Translations under genes and position numbers: made by a program
Assembly: GCA_046350555.1 (NCBI GenBank)
Contig: JAXMAF010000014.1
Coordinates: 62,001 to 126,000, forward strand
DNA: 64,000 nt
Direction of reading: 5' to 3'
From: JAXMAF01 sp046350555
GTDB taxonomy: Bacteria; Planctomycetota; Phycisphaerae; Phycisphaerales; SM1A02
Notes under the pieces: generated by a model
Told to the model about the DNA's origin: nothing
What the model saw: only the letters and a program-made list of their open reading frames with translations
Databases searched by the model: none
In this document: positions 10,601-19,839 of the stretch, piece by piece
Layout: the number at the start of each line of letters is the position of its first letter
Position numbering within the stretch: position 1 is the stretch's first letter

Positions 10601-11452
10601 GGCCTCCTGCTCGGCTCGTGGGGCACCGGTGGCGGACCGGGAGGCGGCGATCTCAACAATGACGGTCTCGTCGACGGCGCCGATCTCGGCCTGCTGCTTG
10701 GTGGCTGGGGCCCGTGCTCGGGCGCTCCATCGACGCTCTTGGCTTACGAAGGCTTCGAGTACACGCCCGAGGGCGACACGCTTTCCTCCTACTCGGGCAG
10801 CGGCAGCGGCTGGGACGGCGACTGGACTGGTGAATGGCGTGTGCTTGGGCCGGGTCTTGGCTACACAGACACCGCGGGCAACGCGCTCCGAGTCCACGGG
10901 AGTCGCATCGACGGCAGTGCCGCGAGATCGGTTCGCTCGCTCCATCTGGCCGACGGACCGTTGGGCAGCACACCGGCCACGCTGTGGATCAGCATGCTCG
11001 CCCAGCAGACGTCGGACGATCCCACCAGCACCTGGATGGGCGTGAGTCTGCCATCCAGCGGTCGCCATCCCTATCTCTTTTTCGGCAAGCCCGACGGGAA
11101 GTCACCGTGGGGAATCGACAACGGCACGCTCGCAGAGATCCGGCTCTCGGCCACGCCGAGCACACAGGTCGCGTTCATCGTGATCCGCATCGATTTCAAG
11201 GAGGGCCTCGACGACGTGCACATGTGGGTGAACCCGTCGCTGGCCGGCGAGCCGAGCGTTGATTCCGCGGAAATCGCAGCCGTCGGCTTTGGCGACTTCA
11301 CCGGAATCACGACGGTGGCCGTAGACATCGGGACCGCCAAGGGGGAGATCGCCGGAGCAATCGACGAGATTCGGCTCGGATCGACCTATGGGGCGGTGGC
11401 GCCGATCAGTGCGATCGGCGGCGATCAGTCTCCTCACAGTCGAGTCAAGTGA
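7544..11452 (+). CDS. Large secreted multidomain protein with dockerin-like tail motif
   Basis: About 1300 residues. The export signal (VLATALVVIGIAGGASA) lies 70-88 residues after the ATG at 7544, which is inside a MITE-like repeat; a GTG at 7751 is the only alternative start after the repeat. Domains in order: a beta-sandwich beginning FIAYEGFNY (about 86-308); a Cys-rich motif (CCWCLCPMDQFCCAVQWDAIC); two Ig/PKD-like repeats (each with ATPSTICAG, about 545-709); a MopE-like metal-binding motif (DQDNDGYGD, NGDCDD, DDNCNG, about 712-779); a double EF-hand/dockerin-like segment (GDLNGDGVVDGADLG, DLNNDGLVDGADLG, about 1004-1057); then a second copy of the first beta-sandwich (LLAYEGFEY, about 1063-1290). 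Unusually the dockerin-like part is internal. Probably a cell-surface or extracellular adhesive protein; ligand unknown. Confidence 0.75.
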   Translation: MDSSRPPCVRPLAHSGASRRNRVGRGARINWDAYQGVACSSSHEDSAAELARPTRRLALGSACRRGVGRVLATALVVIGIAGGASAGFIAYEGFNYSPAGNNLDSYTPGGFGWSGPWTGASKWVVQAPGSSYTSGGLVLDAVGNRIADNLADQGRTLNLPCGPLGDTQSTLWVSMLVQQTSGGTGSNWVGIQLPCTGPNAFLFFGKPFSESTWGIDGATTHKVSAVSSSTLAFLVMRVDFKAGPDDVYMWVNPPLGSEPSIATANVSALAYGDFKGITSVKVQIGTNGGAITGTLDEVRLGTTYEYVAPTNLSGDCDMDGIPNLLESDPYCCWCLCPMDQFCCAVQWDAICAALAAQICDRDCNGNGQLDTADIYFGVSADCNKNCIPDECEFIQPICDVGDTPEGEPCAAGSADTVNGGCNSTPPVFGSIGCCESICGTVWAAGDARDTDWYQFVLNSQSTVTITALTNFNYVLGIVATTNGNPVSCGEHLVLNPGVTASAYSSPPVTTTLAPGTYWIFIAPDAFDGYQCCGCTSSYKLTLECPPQSPPAGVLATPSTICAGASSTLTGTVGAHETLVWHTGSCNGPIAGTGSPLVVSPASTTAYYAAATNCAGASSCVPVTVTVNQLPSTPSPAATPSTICAGQSSTLSVTPVAGTTFAWFTGSCGGTSAGNGPSIAVNPATTTTYYVQATNSCGSSACGTVTVTVNQPLTWYQDQDNDGYGDPNSTTTACTPPPGFVSNNGDCDDTNGAINPAAPEIACNLLDDNCNGLTDEPATTCMLIPTTGGMTGYNFHTKGLGSASYYAWMITDGNLSSQNPYGVVLFQNLNVQSPAVNSSAKDVADQLQTSIYNAALAAMCDVKIGSISSCSCCQVLFNPPYPPGTIPPVGEIASAKPVAGTTDEATFTIRLRLPSWKLWVWTLPDPPNPPCTILPTCLPSSCLTGCPCDVMPMPAPACEFNPTIQQIPFAGFDCNDNGDDDGIDIFVGVSLDLNGDGIPDECDSCVGDLNGDGVVDGADLGLLLGSWGTGGGPGGGDLNNDGLVDGADLGLLLGGWGPCSGAPSTLLAYEGFEYTPEGDTLSSYSGSGSGWDGDWTGEWRVLGPGLGYTDTAGNALRVHGSRIDGSAARSVRSLHLADGPLGSTPATLWISMLAQQTSDDPTSTWMGVSLPSSGRHPYLFFGKPDGKSPWGIDNGTLAEIRLSATPSTQVAFIVIRIDFKEGLDDVHMWVNPSLAGEPSVDSAEIAAVGFGDFTGITTVAVDIGTAKGEIAGAIDEIRLGSTYGAVAPISAIGGDQSPHSRVK

Positions 11453-11563
11453 TCGGCCGTTCCTTCCAATCAACGCAGGCACGTGCTTCTTCGCCAGGCG
11501 CGCGCCGGCCCCCGTTCCCACGCTAGTCGGTCCCCAAGTCCCCCTCTTTGTGGAGGCATTCGC

Positions 11564-14158
11564 ATGAATCGTCTCACCTCAACGTCCCCTCTCATCAGCC
11601 CCCTCCTCCGATGGGCGTGCTGGTCGTACCGCATCATGCCGCGCTGTCCTCCACCCGTCCTGCTGGTGGTGAGTTGCGTTCGCGCCCTCTCGCTGTCGAT
11701 CTTCCCGCCACTGATCGCGCTTGGCAGTATTGCCTTGACCGCAACCGCCTCGCCTGCGGGCTGCCCACCCTCCGACCACGAGTGCTCCGAAGTGGGTGGC
11801 CCGGGCTGCCTCGACGTCGGCTGCTGCGAGAAGGTCTGCGCATTCGATCCTTTCTGTTGCGAGGCGGCCTGGGACCAGCCTTGCGCCGACGAGGCGGCAG
11901 CGTCCTGCATGCAAGCATGCCCTCCCGGCGGGCCGGCGAACGACTGCGCCACCGCGGCGGCGCCGCTTCCGCTCGATCAGATCGCATGGATCGACACCAC
12001 GGATGCCGGCACCGATGGTCCCGCTGGATCCTGCGGAATATCCGATGACGTCTGGTACGTCGCGCAGGCGGGCGATGCGGCCGTCCTGAACGTCGCCGTC
12101 TTCGCCCAGGACGGCGGCGACGCGGCAATTGCCATCTATGACATCGGTCCCGACGGCCGCTTCAATCCGGACGATCTTGCCAGCCTCTTCGCCGGCTGTG
12201 CCGACACCCACGATGGCGGCCTCGAGAGCGTGCAGTTCGTCGTCATCGCAGGCCATCAGTACCTCGTGCAGATCGGCGCCAGTGGCGGCGGCGGCCAAGC
12301 GGGGCCGCCAATCGTCGGATTGATGTCGGGCAACGTGACCACGCCGGTCAACCCAGGCGGTGGCGGCCCTCCCCCATCGCTCCTGGTGACCGCCTGCATC
12401 CCGGGCGCATGCCTCCCGGGCGAGACATGCGAACTCATCGACTTCGACAATCTCGTGCCGCTCCTGCACCTGGGTGCTCATCCCATCGTGGCCAACTGCT
12501 CCGAGTGCACCGCTTCAACCACGCCGTGTCCCTGCATGGACAATGTGGCCAACCTTGTCGCCTACTGGCCCCTGGATTCCTTCTCATCCGTCCCCTCCTT
12601 CTCGGCGGGGACCGACGACTTCATCGGATCGCACGATCTCTACATCCGCTGCAATCCCTCGACCCCCGGTGCGTGCCCGATCAGGAAGGGTGTGCGCGGC
12701 GCCGCGTTCGCGTTCACGCCCTCTACGGCGGGTTCGACATTCCTGAACCCGGGCCCCGTGCTTGGGCCCGACAGCTTCTCGTTCTCCGCGTGGGTGGTTC
12801 GCGAATCGTCCACGACCGAGGTCGCCAGCTCCCACGCTGCCGCAGGATCTGACTTCTGGGCGATTGGATTCAACTCAAACGGCACGCTCTATTTCTCCGA
12901 TCACTCATCCTGCGGCGGCGGGAGTGCCAGCGAGACGGTCTCATCGACCTCCGTGGTGCCGCAGGACGCCTGGACGCATGTCGCCGTCACGGTGACCAAG
13001 CCCTCATGCATTGCTGGGACGGGATGCACGGTTGGCGGCACCGTCGCCTTCTACATCGATGGAGTGGTGCAAGATCCAGTGGTCTTCCACGACGTCCAGC
13101 CCCTGACCAACACCTACTGCGGACTCACCACAGTGGGGTGTGAACTCGGCAACGGCGGAGTCTGGCTCGATGAAGTGATGCTCTTCGACGCGGCGCTGTC
13201 CGCGACGCGCGTGAAGCAGGTTTACGATCTCAGTCGCGAAGGACCCTGCCCGTTCTCGATGTGGATCACGCCGTTCGTCGACTGCCTCGACTCCCCGGAG
13301 CTGGTGATCTGCAACTTCGGGCCCCCGGATTCCTTCACCTACGTCCTGCAAGGCCTGCCGGGCACCGGCACGCCCCCGTGCCCGGGCATCCTGTGGTCCG
13401 TCACGGACGGGAACTCCACGATGGGCGTTGTTTCGCTCAACACCGGTGAGTGCGTGACCATTCCGATCACGCTCACGGTGCCCTCCTGCGTCACCAACGT
13501 CGTAAGTGCATCATGGCTCGCCACGGTGACGAGCAGCTCGGACCCGAACCACCCCAAGGGGCGCCAAGGTTCGGTCCGATGCGAGTACCTGATGCAGCGA
13601 GGGCGGGATTCCGGCCAGGCGGGCATCGTGAAGAAGGTCCCCAAGAAGATCGACATCAAGCTCGTCAATATCTCTGGAGTGTCGATCTCGGCTCCGTACA
13701 CGATCGCCGTGTACAACGCGGACGACGGCGCCAGCGACGGCTTGAACGACGGTCCGGCCGAATCCCAGATCTTCTCGCTTGATTGCCTCGGTCCGGGCGC
13801 CGTGGTGACTGGCGTCATCAACGTCGCGCCCGGGGCAACCGCAACCATCCCGGTGGTCGTCGAGGCGCTCTCCGTCGATCTGCTCGGTTGGTACAACCTG
13901 GTGGTTTCGGTGGACGTCGACGGGGATGGGGTGTTCGAGCCAGCAGCCGTGCTGGGACTTCAAGCCCTCCTCGAGCCACTGGCACCATCCAATCTCGCGG
14001 ACCTCAACGGCGACGGTCAGGTCGACGGCGCAGATCTGGGCGAACTGCTCGGCCAATGGGGTCCGTGCACCGGCTGCGGTGGCTGCTCGGCCGACTTCGA
14101 CCAGAACGGCAGTGTCGACGGCGGCGATCTTGGCGTGATGCTCGGCGGATGGTCGTGA
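11564..14158 (+). CDS. Secreted LamG-domain protein with dockerin-like tail
   Basis: 864 residues. A GGAGG-like ribosome site precedes the ATG at 11564, and the N-terminus has an extended signal region (SLSIFPPLIALGSIALTATASPA). A Cys-rich motif follows (CCEKVCAFDPFCCEAAWDQPCADEA), shared with other proteins in this window. The middle holds a LamG/concanavalin-like domain: VAYWPLDSF, DSFSFSAWVVR, DAWTHVAVTV, VAFYIDGV, LDEVMLFDAALS. The C-terminus has paired calcium-loop motifs DLNGDGQVDGADLGELLGQW and DQNGSVDGGDLGVMLGGW. It lies 111 bases after the preceding secreted-protein gene on the same strand. Probable role: extracellular carbohydrate or surface binding. Confidence 0.8.
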   Translation: MNRLTSTSPLISPLLRWACWSYRIMPRCPPPVLLVVSCVRALSLSIFPPLIALGSIALTATASPAGCPPSDHECSEVGGPGCLDVGCCEKVCAFDPFCCEAAWDQPCADEAAASCMQACPPGGPANDCATAAAPLPLDQIAWIDTTDAGTDGPAGSCGISDDVWYVAQAGDAAVLNVAVFAQDGGDAAIAIYDIGPDGRFNPDDLASLFAGCADTHDGGLESVQFVVIAGHQYLVQIGASGGGGQAGPPIVGLMSGNVTTPVNPGGGGPPPSLLVTACIPGACLPGETCELIDFDNLVPLLHLGAHPIVANCSECTASTTPCPCMDNVANLVAYWPLDSFSSVPSFSAGTDDFIGSHDLYIRCNPSTPGACPIRKGVRGAAFAFTPSTAGSTFLNPGPVLGPDSFSFSAWVVRESSTTEVASSHAAAGSDFWAIGFNSNGTLYFSDHSSCGGGSASETVSSTSVVPQDAWTHVAVTVTKPSCIAGTGCTVGGTVAFYIDGVVQDPVVFHDVQPLTNTYCGLTTVGCELGNGGVWLDEVMLFDAALSATRVKQVYDLSREGPCPFSMWITPFVDCLDSPELVICNFGPPDSFTYVLQGLPGTGTPPCPGILWSVTDGNSTMGVVSLNTGECVTIPITLTVPSCVTNVVSASWLATVTSSSDPNHPKGRQGSVRCEYLMQRGRDSGQAGIVKKVPKKIDIKLVNISGVSISAPYTIAVYNADDGASDGLNDGPAESQIFSLDCLGPGAVVTGVINVAPGATATIPVVVEALSVDLLGWYNLVVSVDVDGDGVFEPAAVLGLQALLEPLAPSNLADLNGDGQVDGADLGELLGQWGPCTGCGGCSADFDQNGSVDGGDLGVMLGGWS

Positions 14159-14193
14159 TGCGGGATCGCACCCCGATGATCGGACGCAGCAAT

Positions 14194-14225
14194 GCGGGGC
14201 GGGCGGCTTCTGGCGCCCGCCCCGC
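14194..14225. terminator. Hairpin between convergent genes
   Basis: A 12-base perfect stem (GCGGGGCGGGCG with its complement) and an 8-base loop lie in the 134-base gap between the convergent genes ending at 14158 (+) and 14293 (-). The position suits a bidirectional terminator. There is no T-tract. Confidence 0.5.
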
Positions 14226-14292
14226 GTTCGCAGGCGCACATGGGATTCATACGAATCACCGTCCACTCTCGTGCGTGATGTACCCGCACGCC

Positions 14293-16335
14293 TCAGCAAT
14301 CGCCCCACGCCGCAAGCAGCAGGCCCATGTCGGCGCCGTCGACGACGCCGTTGCCGTCGATGTCGCCGGCGCCGGCGCCGCCCCAGCTTCCGAGCAGGAG
14401 ACCGAGATCGCCACCATCGACGACGCCGTCACCGTCGAGATCGGCCGGACATGCGTTGAACTCGAAGGCGCCGAGATCCACCACCCCACCGGAGACGCGC
14501 GGGTTGTCGTCGATGTCCAGCGGCACCGGCTCCAGCGTGTTGCCGTCCCCGTCGATGTCGGCGACGTCGTGCACGATGATCGCGTTCAGGCCGGCGTTGA
14601 TCACCGGCGACGAGCCGATCGGGTGCGCATCGGCGCCGCGTGGATCGGCGAGCTGCGGATCGGCGACGAGGTCGTTGAAGCCGACCTCGACGTCGCCGGA
14701 CATGTACGTCACGAAGCCCCAGAAGCAGTTGTAGTCGGTGTCGATCTGCGCCGAGCCGCCGGCGAGCAGGCACGTGCCGACGCTTCCGTCGAGCTCGAGG
14801 ATGTTGTGATGGGCGAGCACCGAGGTCGATGCGCCGTTGGCGCGCACGCCGTTGGTGTCGCCCGCTGCGCCGACAACCCCCGCAGCGCCACCCGCGCCGT
14901 TGGAACCAGCGGCGCCAGGCGAACCATCGGGCCCCGTCGGGCTTGTTCCAGCCGCGCCGCCGGCACCCTTCGCGCCGCCCGCGCCGCCATCGCCCTTGGC
15001 GCCGCCGACACCGTTCGCGATCGCCGCCGCGGTGTTGTGCGCCAGCGTCACCAGGCCGGTCGCGTTCTGAACGTCGAAGGCGCGAGCGGTGCCGCCCGCT
15101 CCGCCATTGGCGCCTGCGCCGCCGGCGCCGCCATTGCCACCGTCGCCACCATCGCCCGCGGGGCAGAAGTTCGAGCAGCTTGCTCCGGCGCCACCCTTGC
15201 CACCCTTGCCTCCGGCGCCGCCATTGCCGCCGACACCGCCGTCGCCGGCGATCACGTGGGTGATGACATTTTGATAGCACGTCGACGCGGAGGGCATGTC
15301 CCAGAGCTGGATGCCGCGCGCCGCGCCGCCGGCGCCGCCGACGCCACCGGGCTTGCCAGCGGCGCCGTTGCCGCCATCGCCACCGTCGCCGGGAATCACG
15401 CCGACGAAGCCGGCGCCTCCCGCGCCCCCATCGCCGCCCTCGCCTCCTTGCCCACCATCGCCACCCGTGCCGCCGCGAACGTCGTCGATGGTGTTGTCCG
15501 CGATCAGCGGCGCCGCGCCTTGGCGGACCTCGATGCCGTACGCCCAGCCAGCGGCGCCGCCGGCACCGCCGGAAGTCGCCGCGCCGCCGCCGCCACCATC
15601 GCCACCGGCCGGAAAGAGGAACGTGCCGACGGGACCAGCCGAACCGTTCGACCCATTGGCGCCGGCCGCGCCGACCCATCCCGGGCAGCCGTCGCACAGC
15701 GAGCCGGCCTCGCTGGCGCAGATGCCGTCCCAGCTGACGTCGCAGCAGAACGAATCGATCTCGCACACGAGTCCCTGACACGCGCCGTTGGTGCAACCGG
15801 CGCCGGCGTGGGCCACGCAGCAGTTCCCGGCGGTGTTGCCGTAGCCGACGACGCCGTCGATGGCGCACCGGCGGATCACGGGGTTGGCGCCGACGCCGAC
15901 GATCTCGATGCCGCGCGCCGACGTCTCGGCGAGGGTGCCGGCGACATCCTCGACGCGGCAGCGTTCGATCGTGGGGAACGCGCCCTCGATGCGGATGCCG
16001 CGCGCCGCCGTGTGGCCGATCGTGGCGTGGACCAGTTGCCCATTCGAGCCGGGCAGGAACTTGATCCCTCCCCAGCGCTCGTCGCCCTGCGAGGTGAAGA
16101 GCACCGGCGATGCGGCGCTGCCATCCGCCAGCAGCGTGCCGGACGCGGCGACGGAGAGGCTCACGCCGGCGCCGAGCTTGACGGTCACGCCCGGCTCGAT
16201 GACCAGCGTCTCGGTCACGAGATAGTCGGATGGAACGATGATCGTGCTGCCCGTCGGCCATGTCTCGGCGAGCGCCATCGGCGCCGCCAGCACTGCCGCG
16301 ACAACGCCGACATGAAGAGGCTTGGTGTTGCGCAT
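14293..16335 (-). CDS. Secreted glycine-rich parallel beta-helix protein with dockerin-like tail
   Basis: 680 residues starting at the ATG at 16335, preceded by a GGAG ribosome site; the signal peptide is HVGVVAAVLAAPMALA. The N-terminal part resembles right-handed beta-helix (pectate-lyase-like) repeats: VTVKLGAGVSL, GGIKFLPGSN, ARGIRIEGAFPTIERCRVEDV. After a Cys-rich motif (CCVAHAGAGCTNGACQGLVC), long stretches of GGxGG triplets (GGDGGNGGAGGAGANGGAGG type) interrupt the helix strands, which resembles mycobacterial PE-PGRS composition. The C-terminus has DLDGDGVVDGGDLGLLLGSW and DIDGNGVVDGADMGLLLAAW. Likely an extracellular surface protein. The glycine insertions are in frame and regular, so they appear to be real coding sequence. 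Confidence 0.75.
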   Translation of the reverse strand: MRNTKPLHVGVVAAVLAAPMALAETWPTGSTIIVPSDYLVTETLVIEPGVTVKLGAGVSLSVAASGTLLADGSAASPVLFTSQGDERWGGIKFLPGSNGQLVHATIGHTAARGIRIEGAFPTIERCRVEDVAGTLAETSARGIEIVGVGANPVIRRCAIDGVVGYGNTAGNCCVAHAGAGCTNGACQGLVCEIDSFCCDVSWDGICASEAGSLCDGCPGWVGAAGANGSNGSAGPVGTFLFPAGGDGGGGGAATSGGAGGAAGWAYGIEVRQGAAPLIADNTIDDVRGGTGGDGGQGGEGGDGGAGGAGFVGVIPGDGGDGGNGAAGKPGGVGGAGGAARGIQLWDMPSASTCYQNVITHVIAGDGGVGGNGGAGGKGGKGGAGASCSNFCPAGDGGDGGNGGAGGAGANGGAGGTARAFDVQNATGLVTLAHNTAAAIANGVGGAKGDGGAGGAKGAGGAAGTSPTGPDGSPGAAGSNGAGGAAGVVGAAGDTNGVRANGASTSVLAHHNILELDGSVGTCLLAGGSAQIDTDYNCFWGFVTYMSGDVEVGFNDLVADPQLADPRGADAHPIGSSPVINAGLNAIIVHDVADIDGDGNTLEPVPLDIDDNPRVSGGVVDLGAFEFNACPADLDGDGVVDGGDLGLLLGSWGGAGAGDIDGNGVVDGADMGLLLAAWGDC

Positions 16336-16492
16336 GGTCGGTCTCCAGGACGCACGGGGCGTCGAACGCCGGCGCGTTCCGCGGTCCTTGGGTACGGACG
16401 ACATTCGCGCCGTGCGCGCCCGGGGAAATCGCTGGAATCTCCGATGGCCGAACGCATTCGAAGATCGACCACGGCCCATCCGGCCCGTCGAT

Positions 16493-19400
16493 TCAATCGA
16501 CGTTGGCGGGCGAAGCGCCTCCTGTCACCGCGCGCCGCGACTCGCGGAACGGGCGCGTGTCCCACAGCCGGACCGTGTCGTCGCCGCCGCCCGAAGCAAG
16601 GCAACTTCCGTCGGGGCGCCACGCGAGGCAATAGACGAACGAGCCGTGGCCGTGCAGTCGCACGAGCTGGTCGAACGTGACGGCGTCCCAGATGCGCACG
16701 ACGCGGTCGTTGCCACCCGAGGCGATGCGCCTTCCGTCGGGCGAGAAGGCGATCGCATAGACCGTCTCGATGTGCGCCTCGAGGGTCGCCACGACGTGCC
16801 GCGTGGCGACATCCCAGAGGCGGATGACGCGATCCATGCCGCCGCTGGCCAGGCGCGTGCCATCCGGGCTGAACGCCACCGCGTGCACCGATCCCTCGTG
16901 ACCGATCAAGCGGCCGATCTCGATCAAAGTGCGCGGATCGAGCAGCACGATGTCGGCATTCGCCGTGACCGCGAGCATGTCGCCCGCCGGCGCCAGCGCC
17001 GCCGACATGCCGAGGGTGCTCTCGGCGCCGAGGTGGCGCTTGAAGTCGAGTCGTTTGCCGGTGGCCGCATCATGGCGAAGCAGCGTGCTGCTGTTGCCCA
17101 GCGAGAGCACCTCGGTGCCGTGGCCAACGAACCGCAGCCAGTCCGTCCGCCACCAATGGCCCGGGAGCGTCGCAAGCACGGCGCCATCGACGGCGTCGAT
17201 CACGGTCGTGTCTCCATGGGCGCGGCCGACGGCCAGGCGCCGGCCGGCGTCGTCGAACGCGATGGCGCTGGCGGCGCCCTCGCCGAACGCCCCGGTCTCG
17301 GCTTCGCTGTCGACGTCCCACACGCGCACGGGTCGATCGCCACCAAGACACGCGGCGGCGAGACGCGAGCCATCCGGCGAGAACGCGAGGGAATAGACGG
17401 TCTGCGGCGTCGGCAGCACGCGCGGATCGTGCCCCTCGGTGGCGCTCCAGAGCCGGATCGATCGATCGCCGCCGCACACGGTGACGACGCGCGTGCCGTC
17501 GGGAGAGAACGCGAGGTCGTTCGGCGCCGCGCCGTGGCCGTGCATCACGGCGAGCGCCCGCCCATCGGCGAGGCTCCAGAAGCGCACGGTCTCGTCGCGC
17601 GCCGCCGTCGCGAGGCGCGAGCCGTCGGGTGAGAAGTCGATCGCCGAGACCGCGGCCTGATGCCCGAGCAGCGTCGGCAAAGGCGCAGCATCGTCCAAGG
17701 GAAGCAGGTGCACCGCGCCATCGAACGTCGCCACGGCGAGCAGCGAGCGATCGCCATTGAAGCGCAGACGGCTCACGAATCGCAGGTCGGCTCGATGGAG
17801 GATCTCGCGCCCGTCGTCCGTCGAATGCACGAGGAGCCCGTCGGCGCCATCCTGGCAAAAGGCCGCAAGTCCACCGTCGCGCGAGAACTCCGCCACCGCG
17901 CCGCCGGCGCGCATGGGCGCGCCGCTCGCGATCGTCGTGTTGTCGGCGATCCGCACCAGCTCCACGACCTGCTCGCCGGGCTCATGCGTCGCTGGCGTCG
18001 ACTGACGCACGATGAAACGCCCCGTCGGATCGACGGCGACCACCGTTCTCGGCAATTGCTGCGCGTGGATGGGCGTCAGCGATGTCGCATCGATCTCGAC
18101 CACCGCCGCGCGGGCCGAGATCCAGAAGGCGCCTGCGCCGGACGGGACCATGCCGGTGGTCCAGCGGGCTCGATAGCTGCCGGGCATCGTCGCCCCGGCG
18201 ACCAGCGACAGGTCGTCCGCGCGCCGGCGCTCAAGCACGCCGTTGGCCGTCGCGAGCACGATCTCCTCGCCGGATGGGTTGAACGCGACGCGCACCATGC
18301 TGACCGGACCATCGAGCGCGGCGACCATGCTGTCGTCGAGGCGGCTGTGCAGATGCCTCCATTCCCAGCCGCGTCGTTCGGCGGGCACGGCGTCGAGCTG
18401 CTGTCGGGCTTCCTCGGTCTCGTGCCAGCGCAGCGACGCCGCCGCGGCGGCGAGCATCGATTGGTATGCGGCGCGCCCGGCGGCATCGGCCCGGTCGTCG
18501 GCGATCTCGCGCAGGCGCCGCTCGTCGATTCCAGCGCGCTCGGCGACCACCGCCAGCCGGATCGCGGCCGCGGTCGCCACGGCCATCGCCAAGGCGGCGA
18601 CCGCGCCCGCGACGACGATGCCGCGATGACGGCGCGCGAACTTGCGCATCTGCTCGAGCGGCCCTGCGCGGCGCGCCTGGATCGGTTCGTGGCGCAGCAC
18701 GCGCCGAAGATCGGCGGCCATCTCGGCGGCCGAGGCGAAGCGGCGGCGGGGCGTCCGCTCGAGCGCCTTGGCGACGATCGTCTCCACGTCGCCGCGAAGC
18801 CGGCGGTCGATCGAACCCAGGCGCGGCGGCTCGCGCTCGCGCAACATGCGCAGCGCCTCGTGCAGCGGCTTGCCATGCAGGTCGTGTGGATGACGATCGA
18901 CGAGCAGCTCGAACGCGACGACGCCCAGCGAATAGATGTCGGTGCGGATGTCGAGCGCGGCGCCATCGCCCTCGGCCTGCTCGGGACTCATGTAGGGCAC
19001 GGTGCCGAGGATCTGACCCGCGTTCGTCTGGCCGGTTGCCGACGAAGCGTCCGGATCGAGCAATCGGGCGACGCCGAAGTCGAGGATCTTCGGCTGCGCA
19101 ACGACGAGTTCCGGGGAGCGCGAACCGCTGCCGTCCGTGTCGTCGTCGCCACCTTCGACGACCAGGATGTTGGCGGGCTTGAGATCGCGATGGATCACGC
19201 CCTTCTGATGGGCGTGGTGCACGGCGTCGCACACCTTCGCGAGCAGCGCCAGCCGCTCGCGCACGCCCAGGCGCCGGTCGCGGACGTAACGTGCCAGCTC
19301 GGCGCCGCGCACGAGCTCCATCGCGAAGTAAGGCTGCGGCCCGTCGCCCCAGTCGTCCACGCCGGCCTCGAAGATCTGGGCGATGCCCGGATGCTGAAGT

Positions 19401-19834
19401 CGGCCGAGCACCTGGGCCTCGTGACGGAAGCGCCGCAGCGATCGACGCCCCGACGTTCCCGCGTTCATCACCTTGAGGGCCACCGATCTCCGCGGTTCCT
19501 CCTGCTGCGCCTCGTACACGACGCCCATGCCGCCATGGCCGATGCGGCGCACGATCTCGTAGTGGCCGATTCGACCCGGGACGCGGACCCGACTCGCGTC
19601 GGCCGCCGCCTCGAGGCGGGCGAGGTCGAAGTCGCCGCCCAACGCCGGCTGATCGAGCACGCCGGCGGGACGATCGTCGGCGCGGAGCATGCCGACGACC
19701 TCGATGCGCATCGCGGCGTCGTCGGCGCATGTCGACGCGATGTAGTCGTCGCGCTCGGCGCCGCCGAGCTCGCGCGCGCGACGGAAGATCGCCTCGATGC
19801 GCTGAAACCTCTCGCACGCTTCGTTGGCGGACAT
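16493..19834 (-). CDS. Membrane serine/threonine protein kinase with WD40 repeats
   Basis: 1113 residues, intact. Kinase domain: glycine loop GHGGMGVVYEA (99-109), VALKVM with K121, HRDLKPAN (215-222), LDFG (251-254), YMSPEQAEGD (281-290), TDIYSLGVVAFELL. A transmembrane helix follows (GIVVAGAVAALAMAVATAAAI, about 398-418). The C-terminal half has many WD40 repeats with V-x-A-I-D/A-F-S-P-D-G-x-R-L-A and R-F-W-S/I-R-L-W-D signatures. I chose the ATG at 19834 because 5 bases separate it from the sigma-factor stop codon; the upstream extension reads into that gene. The pair with the ECF sigma factor repeats the module at 2967-7093, here without frameshifts. The WD40 propeller probably senses or docks partners; targets unknown. 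Confidence 0.9.
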   Translation of the reverse strand: MSANEACERFQRIEAIFRRARELGGAERDDYIASTCADDAAMRIEVVGMLRADDRPAGVLDQPALGGDFDLARLEAAADASRVRVPGRIGHYEIVRRIGHGGMGVVYEAQQEEPRRSVALKVMNAGTSGRRSLRRFRHEAQVLGRLQHPGIAQIFEAGVDDWGDGPQPYFAMELVRGAELARYVRDRRLGVRERLALLAKVCDAVHHAHQKGVIHRDLKPANILVVEGGDDDTDGSGSRSPELVVAQPKILDFGVARLLDPDASSATGQTNAGQILGTVPYMSPEQAEGDGAALDIRTDIYSLGVVAFELLVDRHPHDLHGKPLHEALRMLREREPPRLGSIDRRLRGDVETIVAKALERTPRRRFASAAEMAADLRRVLRHEPIQARRAGPLEQMRKFARRHRGIVVAGAVAALAMAVATAAAIRLAVVAERAGIDERRLREIADDRADAAGRAAYQSMLAAAAASLRWHETEEARQQLDAVPAERRGWEWRHLHSRLDDSMVAALDGPVSMVRVAFNPSGEEIVLATANGVLERRRADDLSLVAGATMPGSYRARWTTGMVPSGAGAFWISARAAVVEIDATSLTPIHAQQLPRTVVAVDPTGRFIVRQSTPATHEPGEQVVELVRIADNTTIASGAPMRAGGAVAEFSRDGGLAAFCQDGADGLLVHSTDDGREILHRADLRFVSRLRFNGDRSLLAVATFDGAVHLLPLDDAAPLPTLLGHQAAVSAIDFSPDGSRLATAARDETVRFWSLADGRALAVMHGHGAAPNDLAFSPDGTRVVTVCGGDRSIRLWSATEGHDPRVLPTPQTVYSLAFSPDGSRLAAACLGGDRPVRVWDVDSEAETGAFGEGAASAIAFDDAGRRLAVGRAHGDTTVIDAVDGAVLATLPGHWWRTDWLRFVGHGTEVLSLGNSSTLLRHDAATGKRLDFKRHLGAESTLGMSAALAPAGDMLAVTANADIVLLDPRTLIEIGRLIGHEGSVHAVAFSPDGTRLASGGMDRVIRLWDVATRHVVATLEAHIETVYAIAFSPDGRRIASGGNDRVVRIWDAVTFDQLVRLHGHGSFVYCLAWRPDGSCLASGGGDDTVRLWDTRPFRESRRAVTGGASPANVD

Positions 19835-19839
19835 CGCAG

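Noticed and set aside
13783..16680. A 965-codon open frame on the plus strand
   Set aside because: It is antisense to the glycine-rich secreted protein and overlaps its neighbours. It is alanine/arginine-rich without domains and is a by-product of high GC content.
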